From contig NZ_NWVL01000032.1 of assembly GCF_002382885.1 (NCBI RefSeq), positions 20,526 to 84,525 of the forward strand: a DNA stretch of 64,000 nucleotides, written 5' to 3'. How positions within the stretch are numbered: the stretch's first letter is position 1; each line of letters begins with the position of its first letter. The notes under the pieces were generated by a model, which saw only the letters and a program-made list of their open reading frames with translations, made no database searches and was not told where the DNA came from. Positions 45,045 through 53,890 of this stretch are shown here, in pieces. The position numbers and the translations under genes are program-made. The stretch comes from Streptomyces sp. WZ.A104. GTDB taxonomy: Bacteria > Actinomycetota > Actinomycetes > Streptomycetales > Streptomycetaceae.

Positions 45045-46436
45045 ATGCCGGACGAGACACAGACCCCGACCCTGAACAGCGGCCCCGCCGCACGCACACC
45101 CCACGACCCCCGCGCCCTGCGGCTCCCCGGTACGGGCGAGGCCCCCGCGCCCTGGCTGCTGCGCCTGATCGCCGTGGGACTCGTCCTGGCCGCCCTGAAC
45201 CTCCGCCCCGCCATCACCAGCCTCGGCGCCCTCCTCGAAGAGGTCCGCGAGGGGCTGCACATGAGCGGCAGCGTGGCCGGTGTCCTCACCTCCGTACCGC
45301 CGCTCTGCTTCGCGGTCTTCGGGGTCATGGCGCCGCGCCTCGCCCGCCGCTTCGGCGCGGGCACCGTCGTCTGCGCTGGCATGGCGGCCATCGCGGCCGG
45401 TCTGGTGATCCGCCCGTACGCCGGCTCCACCGCCGGATTCCTGGCCGCCAGCGCGCTGGCCCTCATGGGCATCGCGGTCAGCAACATCCTGATGCCGGTG
45501 ATCGTCAAGCGCTGGTTCCCTGACCGCGTCGGCACCATGACCGGCCTGTACTCCATGGCCCTGGCCCTCGGCACCGCCCTGGCCGCCGCCGTCACCGTCC
45601 CGCTCACCGGCGCACTCGGCGGCGACTGGCAGTCCGGCCTGGCGATCTGGGCCGTGCTCGCCGCCCTCGCGGTCCTGCCCTGGATCGTCCTCGTACGCGA
45701 CCGCACCCCCGCACCCGGCCAGCCCGGAAACGGCCCGGTGGGGGGGCCCGGGGCGACCGGAGACCGTTCGGTGGGGGCGTCCGGCACCCGCCGCGCCGAC
45801 AGGCCTGCCACCGTCCCCACCGGGGCATCCGGCATCCGCCCCGCCGAGGCGCCCGCGCTTCGGATCACCCGCAGCCGGACCGCCTGGGGCCTCGCCTTCT
45901 TCTTCGGGCTCCAGGCCACCGCCGCGTACATCACCATGGGCTGGATGCCGCAGATCTTCCGCGACGCCGGGGTCTCCGCGGGCACGGCGGGCGTCCTGCT
46001 CGCGGTCACCATGGCGATGGGTGTCCCGCTCGCCTTCGTCATCCCCCGCGTCGCCTCCCGGCTCAAGCAGCAGGGCCCCATCGTCGTCGTCCTGGGCCTG
46101 TGCGGCCTGATCGGTTACGGAGGCCTCTACCTCGCCCCGGCAGCCGGGGCCTGGGCCTGGGCGCTGCTCCTCGGCGTGGCCAACTGCGCCTTCCCACTGG
46201 CCCTCACGATGATCGGCATGCGGGCGCGGACCGGCGCGGGCGTGGTCCGGCTGTCGGCCTTCGCGCAGTCCACCGGCTATCTGCTCTCGATTCCGGGCCC
46301 GCTGCTCGTTGGCGTGCTCTACCAGCACAGTGGCGGCTGGGGGCTGCCGATCGCCCTGATGGCGGGCCTGATGATTCCCCAGATGGCGGCCGGAATCCTG
46401 GCCGGCCGGGACCGGACGATCGAGAACGAGTGCTGA
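45045..46436 (+). CDS. CynX/NimT family MFS transporter
   Basis: A 463-residue protein with 12 helices: LVLAALNLRPAITSLGALLEEV is the family start, AGVLTSVPPLCFAVFGVMAPRLARRFG, then a long proline/glycine-rich loop between helices 6 and 7 (about 225-275), and GLMIPQMAAGILAGRDR at the end. CynX handles cyanate, NimT 2-nitroimidazole; the substrate here is unknown. A 38-residue protein follows. Confidence 0.9.
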   Translation: MPDETQTPTLNSGPAARTPHDPRALRLPGTGEAPAPWLLRLIAVGLVLAALNLRPAITSLGALLEEVREGLHMSGSVAGVLTSVPPLCFAVFGVMAPRLARRFGAGTVVCAGMAAIAAGLVIRPYAGSTAGFLAASALALMGIAVSNILMPVIVKRWFPDRVGTMTGLYSMALALGTALAAAVTVPLTGALGGDWQSGLAIWAVLAALAVLPWIVLVRDRTPAPGQPGNGPVGGPGATGDRSVGASGTRRADRPATVPTGASGIRPAEAPALRITRSRTAWGLAFFFGLQATAAYITMGWMPQIFRDAGVSAGTAGVLLAVTMAMGVPLAFVIPRVASRLKQQGPIVVVLGLCGLIGYGGLYLAPAAGAWAWALLLGVANCAFPLALTMIGMRARTGAGVVRLSAFAQSTGYLLSIPGPLLVGVLYQHSGGWGLPIALMAGLMIPQMAAGILAGRDRTIENEC

Positions 46437-46453
46437 GATGCGAGACTGGCCCC

Positions 46454-46570
46454 ATGCCAGTGCTCGATCCGAATCCTCAGAACGGCCAGAAGAAGCTTCT
46501 CCTCGTGTTCGGGGCGATGATTCTCGTGACCGTGGTCATCGGTGTGATCGCCGCGATCGCCTCCCCCTGA
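46454..46570 (+). CDS. SGM_5486 family transporter-associated small protein
   Basis: Thirty-eight residues: a hydrophilic PNPQNGQKK head and one helix LLLVFGAMILVTVVIGVIAAIA. It begins 18 bases after the transporter stop. The named family occurs with such MFS genes. Probably a subunit or stabiliser of the transporter. Confidence 0.85.
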   Translation: MPVLDPNPQNGQKKLLLVFGAMILVTVVIGVIAAIASP

Positions 46571-46632
46571 CGTCACCTCCTGGTGTCATGAGATGACGTC
46601 CCCCGGTCCCCGGGGGTGGGGCCAGCCCCACC
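46569..46632. terminator. Two hairpins after the transporter operon
   Basis: GACGTCA (46569-46575) pairs with TGACGTC (46594-46600); then GGTGGGG (46615-46621) pairs with CCCCACC (46626-46632). Confidence 0.6.
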
Positions 46633-46749
46633 GTCCCCTAGGGGGCCAGGGTCAGGGTGAAGTGGGTGGGTCACCGGATGGGACCGCCCGCCTCCGAGCC
46701 GTAGGTTCTTCGGTAACGACCGACGACCCGAAGCCCCACGGAGGCGGAC

Positions 46750-46956
46750 ATGGCGACACCGACGCACCCAAGGTCCCCCCGGCCTGCCGCGGACGGCGTC
46801 GAGGTCCGGCTGCCCTGGTGGGCCGTCGCCCTGCCCGCCGTCGCGTTCGCCGCCCTCCTCCTGATGATCATCAACCCCGGACAGGCCCACGCCGCCACGA
46901 GCGCCCCCGCGCTCGGACAGCTGATCGAGCACACGTTCCACTTGCTCGCCCGCTGA
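46750..46956 (+). CDS. Small membrane-anchored hypothetical protein
   Basis: Sixty-eight residues with one hydrophobic helix (about 23-43, WWAVALPAVAFAALLLMIIN) followed by a short tail ending HTFHLLAR. CGGAGGCGG lies upstream of the ATG. It ends about 100 bases before sixA. The helix may be a C-terminal anchor; function unknown. Confidence 0.75.
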   Translation: MATPTHPRSPRPAADGVEVRLPWWAVALPAVAFAALLLMIINPGQAHAATSAPALGQLIEHTFHLLAR

Positions 46957-47057
46957 GGCGAAGGCACCCCCAGACCCCCGGACCAGCGCGTCAACTCCCC
47001 GGACGAGCACGTCAACACCCTGCGCCACAGGCCGCATTTCATGCGAAGCTGAGGTGT

Positions 47058-47576
47058 ATGAGCGTCGAGACACCTCGCAGGATCGTCCTTCTCCGGCATG
47101 CCAAGGCTGAATGGTCACAGGCTTCCGATCATGAGCGTCCGCTGGCCGAGCGCGGCCGCAAGGACGCGCCCGTGGCCGGCCGCAGGCTCGCCGACTCCGG
47201 CATCGATTTCGATCTGGCCCTCTGTTCCAGCGCAGTCAGGACGCGGGAGACCTGGAAGCTGGCGGTCCATGAATTCGCCCAGCGCCCCCGGACCGTCTAC
47301 GAGGAGAGGCTGTACGAGGCCTCCCTCGGCGACCTGATCGCCCTGTTCAACGAGACCCCGGACGACGTCCGTAACCTGCTGGTCATCGGCCACAACCCGG
47401 GGATGCACGGAGCCGCCGACGCCCTCTCCGGATCGGCCGAGGGTGACACCCTGGCCAGGATGACCCGGGACGGATTCCCGACGGCGGCCTACGCCGTGGT
47501 GGAGTTCCCCGGCTCCTGGAAGAGCGTGGAGCACGGGGCCGGCAAGCTCACGGAGTACTGGACACCGAACGGCTGA
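47058..47576 (+). CDS. sixA: SixA-like phosphohistidine phosphatase
   Basis: A 172-residue histidine phosphatase superfamily member: IVLLRHAKAEW with the RH catalytic pair near residue 14, LALCSSAVRTRETW, and VIGHNPGMHGAADAL with the second His. SixA removes phosphate from histidine in phosphorelay proteins. ATG 47058 has GAGG. A terminator follows. Confidence 0.88.
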   Translation: MSVETPRRIVLLRHAKAEWSQASDHERPLAERGRKDAPVAGRRLADSGIDFDLALCSSAVRTRETWKLAVHEFAQRPRTVYEERLYEASLGDLIALFNETPDDVRNLLVIGHNPGMHGAADALSGSAEGDTLARMTRDGFPTAAYAVVEFPGSWKSVEHGAGKLTEYWTPNG

Positions 47577-47611
47577 GCAGCGCGAACGCACGCGGTCGCG
47601 ACCGCGCACAG

Positions 47612-47640
47612 GGCCCCGGCACCTCCTCGGTGCCGGGGCC
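47612..47640 (+). terminator. Hairpin terminator after sixA
   Basis: GGCCCCGGCACC (47612-47623) pairs with GGTGCCGGGGCC (47629-47640), loop TCCTC, followed by TCTT. Confidence 0.85.
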
Positions 47641-47644
47641 TCTT

Positions 47645-47738
47645 CCCGTAGGCCTGCATGCCTGAGCCTGTGGGCCCGCACGCCCGTGGAGCCCGTAGGC
47701 CCGCATGCCTGCCTGTGGAGCCCGCAGGCCCGTGGGCG
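47645..47738. repeat. Imperfect 47-bp repeats between sixA and serB
   Basis: CCCGTAGGCCTGCATGCCTG at 47645 and CCCGTAGGCCCGCATGCCTG at 47692 differ by one base, and a shorter form CCCGCAGGCCCGTGGG is at 47721. Function unknown. Confidence 0.7.
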
Positions 47739-48986
47739 TCAGTCGACGAGGCCGTCCGCCGCCTCGACCTCTTCGCGGGTGATGCCGAGCAGATAGAGCA
47801 CGGTGTCCAGGAACGGCACGTTCACCGCGGTGTGCGCCGCCTCGCGGACCACCGGCTTGGCGTTGAACGCCACGCCGAGCCCGGCGGTGTTCAGCATGTC
47901 GAGGTCGTTCGCCCCGTCCCCGATGGCCACCGTCTGCGCCAGCGGAACCCCCGCCTGCTCGGCGAAGCTGCGCAGCAGCCGGGCTTTGCCCGCCCGGTCC
48001 ACGACATCGCCGACGACCCGTCCGGTGAGCTTGCCGTCCACCACCTCCAGGGTGTTGGCGGAGGCGAAGTCGAGGCCGAGCCGTTCCTTCAGGTCATCCG
48101 TGACCTGGGTGAACCCGCCGGAGACGACGCCCACTTGGTACCCGAGCCGCTTCAGCGTACGGATCAGGGTGCGGGCGCCGGGGGTGAGCCGTACCTCGGC
48201 GCGGACCTTGTCCACCACCGAGACGTCCAGGCCTGCCAGCAGTGCGACCCGGGCGTGCAGCGACTGCTCGAAGTCCAGCTCGCCGCGCATCGCCTGCTCG
48301 GTCACCTCGGCGACCTTGTCCTCGCAGCCCGCGTGCGCCGCGAAGAGCTCGATCACCTCGTCCTGGATCAGCGTGGAGTCGACGTCCATGACCACCAGGC
48401 GCTGGGCCCGGCGGCTCAGCCCGGCCGAGACCACCGCGACGTCCACACCGATCTCCGCGGCCTCGGTCGCCAGCGCGGTCCGCAGCTCCCCGGTCCCGGT
48501 CCCCGACACCGCGAACTCGACGGCGGTGACCGGGTACTTCGCCAGCCGGAAGATACGGTCGATGTTCCCGCCGGTCGAGGTGATCGTGGCCGCTATGGCG
48601 GCGGTCGACTCGGCGGTGAGCGGGTGCCCCAGCACGGTCACGTGGGAACGGCCGTCCCCTCGGGGGCGGTTGTCGCCGATGCCCGAGATGATCTCGGCCT
48701 GAAGCTTCAGGGAGTCGGCCCAGCTGTGCACGGTCGCCCGCAGGTCGCCCTCGGTCGTCCCGCCCGCGACGGGCGCGGTGACCAGGGCGCACAGCACGAT
48801 GCGGCCACGGGTGACGACCTGCTCGATGTCCACGACGTCGACCGCGTACGCGGCGAGGGTGTCGAAGAGCCCGGCGGTGATCCCGGGCCGGTCCTTGCCG
48901 AAGATCTTGACGAGCAGGGTGGGTGCGTCGCTGCCCGGGAGGGGCTGAGGTGACGCGGGTGGCTGAGGTGGCTGAGATGCGCTCAT
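47739..48986 (-). CDS. serB: Phosphoserine phosphatase SerB
   Basis: A 415-residue protein. ACT-type regulatory regions at about 22-100 and 105-190 (IFGKDRPGITAGLFDTLA and LGHPLTAESTAAIAATITSTG), then the HAD phosphatase: VVMDVDSTLIQDEVIELFA (motif I, both Asp), VSGGFTQ (II), KARLLRS and AIGDGANDLDML (III/IV). Last step in serine synthesis. ATG 48986 is preferred; a long run of upstream in-frame codons lies in repeat DNA and is not family-like. Confidence 0.93.
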   Translation of the reverse strand: MSASQPPQPPASPQPLPGSDAPTLLVKIFGKDRPGITAGLFDTLAAYAVDVVDIEQVVTRGRIVLCALVTAPVAGGTTEGDLRATVHSWADSLKLQAEIISGIGDNRPRGDGRSHVTVLGHPLTAESTAAIAATITSTGGNIDRIFRLAKYPVTAVEFAVSGTGTGELRTALATEAAEIGVDVAVVSAGLSRRAQRLVVMDVDSTLIQDEVIELFAAHAGCEDKVAEVTEQAMRGELDFEQSLHARVALLAGLDVSVVDKVRAEVRLTPGARTLIRTLKRLGYQVGVVSGGFTQVTDDLKERLGLDFASANTLEVVDGKLTGRVVGDVVDRAGKARLLRSFAEQAGVPLAQTVAIGDGANDLDMLNTAGLGVAFNAKPVVREAAHTAVNVPFLDTVLYLLGITREEVEAADGLVD

Positions 48987-49455
48987 GGTGGTTCCCACCG
49001 TATCGGTCCGGCCGCCCTCCCCGGCTGCCTGTCCCGAGTGCCGGACGGAAAACCGTGAGGCTCCGTGTGCGGCAGTCGGGAGGGACACGCGCCCGAAAGC
49101 AACGGGATACGCGCCCGAGGAACAGGGGGATTCGCGCCCGAGGACACAGGGATACGCGCCCGGGGACACGCGGCCCCCGCAGATCTGGCCGGTACAGGTC
49201 TTGCCTTCGGCCGCTCCGGGTGTCTCGTATGGCCCGTTATGAAGTCACTGAAGCTTCGCCAGGTGGTAAGAGCACCTTCATTCGCTCTTCTCCCGTTCCG
49301 GGGTGGTTTTCCTGCCGGGTCCGGAGCCTCTGAGCAGGCCTCCGCGCGGTCTTCACCCTCCCGACTTTCGGATCGGGGGCCGACCCTGGAATAGTTCCCC
49401 ACGATGTTCAGCATCCCTAGACTCCCTGCGACGGGGGTAACACGGGGGACAACTA
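48987..49455. other. Intergenic region with minisatellite and promoter for the FHA-ABC gene
   Basis: No gene in 469 bases. The tandem repeats at 49082-49173 lie in it; TAGACT at 49419-49424 is a plausible -10 about 30 bases before the FHA-ABC start. A short plus-strand frame at about 49239 has no ribosome site and is not called. Confidence 0.5.
49082..49173. repeat. Four and a half copies of a 22-23 bp minisatellite
   Basis: The core GGGATACGCGCCCG occurs at 49104 and 49149, with single-base variants at 49082 (GGGACACGC) and 49127 (GGGATTCGC) and a partial copy at 49163. Spacing is 22, 23 and 22 bases. It is upstream of both serB and the FHA-ABC gene. Confidence 0.85.
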
Positions 49456-52056
49456 GTGGGGCGCGGAGTGCCGGAACTCGTACTGGAATTGAATGGCAGC
49501 ACCTGGACGCTCGATCCGTCCAGGCCGTACACCCTCGGACGTGATCCGCAGGGCGACCTGACGATCGACGACGCCAGGGTGTCGTGGCGGCACGCCACGA
49601 TCAGCTGGAACGGCCGCAGTTGGTCCATCGAGGACCACGGCAGCACCAACGGCACCTATATGCAGGGCCAGCGGATTCAACAGGTGGAAATCGGCCCCGG
49701 CTCCGTGCTGCACCTGGGCAACGCCACCGACGGCCCCCGGGTGAGCCTCACGGCCGCCGCGGGCGCGGGTGTCGGTGGCGGCCAGGGTGCCGGCGCCCAG
49801 CAGGCTCCGCACCAGCAGCCCCAGGGCGGCGGCGCGGGCTGGCCCGGACATCAGCAGCCCCCTGCCCACCAGGCCCCGCCCCAGCAGCAGGCCTGGCAGC
49901 AGCCGCAGGCGCCTCAGCAGCAGGTGCCGCACCAGCAGCCCCCGGCCCACCAGGCCCAGCACCAGCAGGTGCCGCATCAGCAGAACCCGGCGCATCCGGG
50001 CGGACCGGGACAGGGCGCCGCCGCGGGCGCGCCGCCGGTCTACGGTGACCGCAGCCCGACCACGTTCCACCAGCTGGCCCTCGGCCGGGTCATGCGCATC
50101 GGTCGTGCGCTGGAGAACGAGCTGGTCGTCTCCGACCTCCAGGTCTCCCGCAACCACGCCGAGTTCCACGCGACGCCCGACGGCCGCTTCGAGATCCGCG
50201 ACCTCGGCTCGCACAACGGCACGTACGTCAACGGTCTGCCGCTCCAGAAGTCCGGCTCGGCGCTCATCGGCCCGAACGACATCGTCGGCGTCGGTCACTC
50301 GACGTTCCGGCTGGTCGGGGACCGGTTGGAAGAGTTCGTCGACACCGGTGAGGTCTCCTTCTCCGCCCGCCACCTCACGGTGACCGTCGACGGCGGGAAG
50401 CAGATCCTGAAGGACGTCTCCTTCGGCGTCCCGGAGAAGTCGCTGATCGCGGTCATCGGCCCCTCCGGCTCCGGAAAGTCCACCCTGCTCAAGGCGCTCA
50501 CCGGCTACCGGCCCGCCAACCAGGGGGACGTCCTCTACGACAACCGAAACCTGTACAAGCAGTTCGCCGAGCTGCGCCAGCGCATCGGTCTGGTCCCGCA
50601 GGACGACATCCTGCACAAGGAACTGACCGTCACCAAGGCCCTCAAGTACGCGGCCAAGCTCCGCTTCCCCGCGGACACCACCGAGGCCGAGCGCCAGTCC
50701 CGGATCACCGAGGTCCTCGCCGAGCTCAAGCTCGACATCCACAAGGACAAGAAGATCACCTCGCTCTCCGGCGGCCAGCGCAAGCGCGTCTCGGTCGCCC
50801 TGGAGCTGCTCACCAAGCCCTCGCTGATCTTCCTGGACGAGCCGACCTCCGGCCTCGACCCGGGCATGGACCGCGACGTGATGCAGCTGCTGCGCGGCCT
50901 CGCCGACGACGGCCGCACGGTGCTCGTGGTCACGCACTCGGTCGCCGAGCTGGCGATCTGCGACAAGCTCCTCGTGATGGCGCCCGGCGGTTCCGTCGCC
51001 TACTTCGGTCCGCCGGAGGAAGCGCTGAACTTCTTCGGCTACACCAGCTGGGCCGACGTCTTCTCCGCCTTCGAGAACTACCGCGACTACGACTGGGCGG
51101 GCCGCTGGCGCGGTTCGCAGCACTACCAGATGTACGCCGCCGACATCGACGCGGTCGCGGCCCAGCCGGTCAACATGCCGCCCCCGCAGCAGATGCGCCC
51201 GCCGAAGCCGCAGGGCTGGATGGCTCAGCTGTGGACGCTGATCCGGAGGTACTCCTCCGTCATCGCGTCCGACAAGGGCTTCATGGGGCTGATGCTGATC
51301 CTGCCCGCCGTGCTGGGCGTGGTCAGCGTGGTCATCCCGGCGGAGTTCGGTCTCGCCGAGCCCACCCCGCCGTCCCGGTTCAACGGCAAGGCCGGCACGA
51401 TCATGCTGATCCTCGCGGTCGGCATGTGCTTCTCCGGCGCCGCCAACTCCGTACGAGAGCTGATCAAGGAACGGGTCATCTACGAACGGGAGCGGGCCAC
51501 CGGCCTGTCCCGCTCCGCGTACCTGATGTCCAAGGTGATCGTCCTCGGCGTGATCACCGCCTTCCAGGGCGTGATCATCTGCGGCATCGGCTTCGCCACC
51601 CGCGATCTGCCGGCGGAGGGCCTGATCATGCCCCCGGCCGTCGAGATCTGCCTCTCGATCATCGTGCTGGGCTTCACCTCGATGATGTTCGGCCTGGTCA
51701 TCTCCTCGCTGGTGAAGACCGCCGAGAAGACCATGCCGCTGCTGGTCATGTTCGCGATCATCCAGGTCGTCTTCACCGGCGTGCTCTTCCAGGTGTACGG
51801 ATCGCCGGGCCTGGAGCAGTTCGCCTGGCTGATGCCGTCCCGCTGGGCGATGGCCGCGGCCGGCACCACGCTGGACCTGGCGCACCTGATGCCGCCGTGG
51901 GACCCGAAGAACCCCACCGATCTCGACCCGCTGTGGGAGCACACCGCGAGCCAGTGGGGCATCAACATCACCGTCCTGCTCGCGCTCGGCGTGATCTGCG
52001 GCATCGCGGTGGCGCGCCTGCTGCGCCGCCACGAGCCCGAGGTCATGCGCAAGTAG
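49456..52056 (+). CDS. FHA domain ABC transporter (ATPase plus permease), Rv1747-like
   Basis: An 866-residue protein. FHA-1 at about 5-95 (GRDPQGDL, VSWRHATI, STNGTYMQG), a Gln/Pro/His-rich linker at about 105-190, FHA-2 at about 200-275 (SRNHAEFH, SHNGTYVNG). The ABC ATPase follows with Walker A GPSGSGKST near 334, LSGGQRKRVS near 437 and FLDEPTSGLD near 459; the C-terminal 250 residues have six membrane helices. In M. tuberculosis Rv1747 has this layout and is controlled by PknF through FHA binding. An exporter of cell-wall lipid material is likely, regulated by Ser/Thr kinases. GTG 49456; GTG 49468 is an alternative. Confidence 0.92.
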   Translation: MGRGVPELVLELNGSTWTLDPSRPYTLGRDPQGDLTIDDARVSWRHATISWNGRSWSIEDHGSTNGTYMQGQRIQQVEIGPGSVLHLGNATDGPRVSLTAAAGAGVGGGQGAGAQQAPHQQPQGGGAGWPGHQQPPAHQAPPQQQAWQQPQAPQQQVPHQQPPAHQAQHQQVPHQQNPAHPGGPGQGAAAGAPPVYGDRSPTTFHQLALGRVMRIGRALENELVVSDLQVSRNHAEFHATPDGRFEIRDLGSHNGTYVNGLPLQKSGSALIGPNDIVGVGHSTFRLVGDRLEEFVDTGEVSFSARHLTVTVDGGKQILKDVSFGVPEKSLIAVIGPSGSGKSTLLKALTGYRPANQGDVLYDNRNLYKQFAELRQRIGLVPQDDILHKELTVTKALKYAAKLRFPADTTEAERQSRITEVLAELKLDIHKDKKITSLSGGQRKRVSVALELLTKPSLIFLDEPTSGLDPGMDRDVMQLLRGLADDGRTVLVVTHSVAELAICDKLLVMAPGGSVAYFGPPEEALNFFGYTSWADVFSAFENYRDYDWAGRWRGSQHYQMYAADIDAVAAQPVNMPPPQQMRPPKPQGWMAQLWTLIRRYSSVIASDKGFMGLMLILPAVLGVVSVVIPAEFGLAEPTPPSRFNGKAGTIMLILAVGMCFSGAANSVRELIKERVIYERERATGLSRSAYLMSKVIVLGVITAFQGVIICGIGFATRDLPAEGLIMPPAVEICLSIIVLGFTSMMFGLVISSLVKTAEKTMPLLVMFAIIQVVFTGVLFQVYGSPGLEQFAWLMPSRWAMAAAGTTLDLAHLMPPWDPKNPTDLDPLWEHTASQWGINITVLLALGVICGIAVARLLRRHEPEVMRK

Positions 52057-52070
52057 TACCGAGGTCGCGA

Positions 52071-52114
52071 CATGCCGGAGGGCGGCACCCCGCGGGGTGC
52101 CGCCCTCCGGCATG
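52071..52114. terminator. 44-base perfect palindrome terminator
   Basis: 52071-52091 and 52094-52114 pair over 21 bases with GC in the centre (arm CATGCCGGAGGGCGGCACC). Lies between the convergent FHA-ABC and SLT genes, so it serves both. Confidence 0.88.
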
Positions 52115-52141
52115 TGTACTGCGGCCTGAGTACTGCTGGGA

Positions 52142-52888
52142 TCAGTACGCGCCGTTCACGTTGTCCATGGAGCCGTAGCGGTCGGCCGCGTAGTTGCAGG
52201 CGGCGACGATGTTGGCGACCGGGTCGTACAGGTCCTTCTTGGTGCCCGCCACGTGGTAGCGGTCGAAGGTCGGCTGGATCACCTGGAGAAGGCCCTTGGA
52301 GGGGACGCCGTTGCGGGCGTTGATGTCCCAGTTGTTGATGGCCCAGCGGTTACCGCTGGACTCCCGCATGATGTTGCGGTGGATCCCGTCGTAGGAGCCC
52401 GGGATGCCTTCCTTCTTCATGATCGCCATGGCTTCGCGGATCCAGCCGTCGAGGTTGTTGGCGTAGACGGGCTTGCGCGCGGTGGAGCGGCTGGCGGCCT
52501 CGGACTCGCGCTTCTTCGCGTCGGCCTTGGCCTGGGCTGCCTTGGCCTTGGCGGCGGCAGCGGCCTTGGCCTTCGCCTCGGACGCGGCCTTGGCCTTCGC
52601 AGCGGCCTTCGCCTTGGCGGCGTCGGCGGCCTTCACCAGCTGCTCAGCGGTGGAGTGCTGCTCGATCATGCTGTTCTGCACGGTCTTGGCCTGTGCGGAA
52701 CCTGCGGCGGCGGTGAGAGCCACGGGCGCAGCGGCGGCTGCTGCCTGCGGAGCAATCTCGGCCTCGGCGTTCGACGGGACGAGCGAGAAGGTCAGGGCGG
52801 CGACGCCCAGGGCCGACACACCGGCCACGGAGATCTTCTGGACCTTGTTCAGACGACGAAGACGACTGGGAATGCGGTTCGCGGACAT
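52142..52888 (-). CDS. Secreted lytic transglycosylase (SLT domain)
   Basis: A 248-residue protein. Signal peptide to about residue 43 (basic start, KISVAGVSALGVAALTFSLV). A 60-residue lysine/alanine-rich coiled-coil region (KAKAAAKAKAASEAKAKA) precedes the SLT domain: IMRESSGNRWAINNWD with catalytic Glu, GVPSKGLLQVIQPTF and DPVANIVAACNYAADRYG. Cleaves peptidoglycan glycan strands. ATG at 52888. No c-di-AMP riboswitch was seen upstream. Confidence 0.9.
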   Translation of the reverse strand: MSANRIPSRLRRLNKVQKISVAGVSALGVAALTFSLVPSNAEAEIAPQAAAAAAPVALTAAAGSAQAKTVQNSMIEQHSTAEQLVKAADAAKAKAAAKAKAASEAKAKAAAAAKAKAAQAKADAKKRESEAASRSTARKPVYANNLDGWIREAMAIMKKEGIPGSYDGIHRNIMRESSGNRWAINNWDINARNGVPSKGLLQVIQPTFDRYHVAGTKKDLYDPVANIVAACNYAADRYGSMDNVNGAY

Positions 52889-53339
52889 GCAGGGATACCT
52901 CTTCGAATGCTCAGGTGTCCTCACGGAGGACGAGACCGGAGGTGGTGGCGCGTACCTCCGTCGGGGACGAGGGCAATTCTTAGCGGCCGCAAAATGCTGT
53001 GGCAAAGGTGTGACGTACGAAGGCGGGTAGTGGAGCGGGTACTGGGAGGGGGTCCCGTTCGCCCGAAACAACCCCAGCTCGTGGTGGCCCAAAACGCCCT
53101 TATGTGTCAACTAGGGACGTTCGTAAGTGACGTGGGCCCTATGCCCGGGCTCACATCGGCGAGGTAACAGTCTCACCACTCGTTGCTGTAGCAATCCGGA
53201 GCGTTATGTTCCTCATCTGGCAGGGCGAGGTGGGCACCCTGAACTCGCGCCAGAGGTGCCGCCCCTGGAGCGCCGCCAAGCAGGGGTGCGTGGGAAACGG
53301 TCAGCGGGAGCGGACCGTCCGGCAGGGCTGGCCGTGGCT
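52889..53339. other. Long 5' region of the SLT gene, no gene called
   Basis: About 450 bases. TTGACA on the minus strand at 53109-53104 is a possible -35, but a matching -10 is unclear. A plus-strand frame beginning ATG 53206 with CGGAG upstream, about 190 codons, has poor protein character (Arg/Pro-rich) and overlaps the broken SDR gene; I do not call it. Confidence 0.4.
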
Positions 53340-53612
53340 CGGCGCGATGCCCCAGCTCAGGGCCAGGCAGGACGCCGACGCGGGCGGGCGTGTGTGCCGT
53401 CGCTCCGGTCCGCGCCTGGTGACAGCCGACTCGCTTCCGCGCCCAGCTCCCGCGCTGTGTCCTCCCGTACTTCGGCGTGCTCCCGCGCTGTGTCCTCCCG
53501 AACCCCGGCGTCCCGTGCGTCGAGCACCAGATCCCGGCTTCCGCGCCGCCGGCGCCCCGGCCGGCGTGCTCCCCAGCCCCTTCGAACCGCCCGTGATCAC
53601 CGCCACCGGCAT
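53340..53612 (-). pseudogene. Broken short-chain dehydrogenase gene, N-terminal remnant
   Basis: ATG at 53612 begins MPVAVITGGSKGLG, the textbook NAD(P) motif of an SDR, then the frame loses meaning. One frame over, the protein continues as RDLVLDARDAGVREDTARE, as an SDR second strand and helix would, so a frameshift lies near residue 25. A 33-base in-frame duplication (53447-53467 and 53480-53500, CTCCCGCGCTGTGTCCTCCCG) repeats VREDTARE. The shifted frame then ends early at about 53340. The C-terminal two thirds are missing. Confidence 0.6.
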
Positions 53613-53890
53613 CGTGACCGTCTTCTCCGTTCGCTCCTCGGCGTCCGCCGGGAGGACCCCGGCGGCTTCACCGCAGGAAGCGCGCCGCCCGCCGCGCCTC
53701 GCCCGCGAGCTGCACCCGCACCCGTACCCGGCACGTCGACGCAGGCCCCGGGCAGCCACGGCCCATGGGGTCCTCAAGTCCTAGGACCTTCGCCCGAGGA
53801 GACCGGTGGCCCGAGCCCTACGCCTACCGCCCGTCCGTCACCGCCCCCCGCCCGATACGGCCGCGCGGCCCCCGCCGGTACGGTGATCCC
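53613..53890. other. 5' region of the histidine kinase, no gene
   Basis: About 280 bases of GC-rich sequence with no clear open frame. TACGGT lies eight bases before the kinase ATG and likely gives a leaderless transcript. Confidence 0.4.

Noticed and set aside
49239..49394. Short plus-strand ORF MKSLKLRQ before the FHA-ABC gene
   Set aside because: No ribosome site, no family, runs into the promoter.
49453..52113. 886-codon minus-strand ORF opposite the FHA-ABC gene
   Set aside because: Antisense shadow; the plus strand carries clear FHA and ABC motifs.
52889..53200. c-di-AMP (ydaO) riboswitch before the SLT gene
   Set aside because: Cell wall hydrolase genes in Streptomyces often have one, but the diagnostic blocks (GGGGGACC, CGACAGCTAACCTCG) are absent.
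53206..53784. 193-codon plus-strand ORF with a possible ribosome site
   Set aside because: Arg/Pro-rich without family features; it is the reverse of the broken SDR gene.
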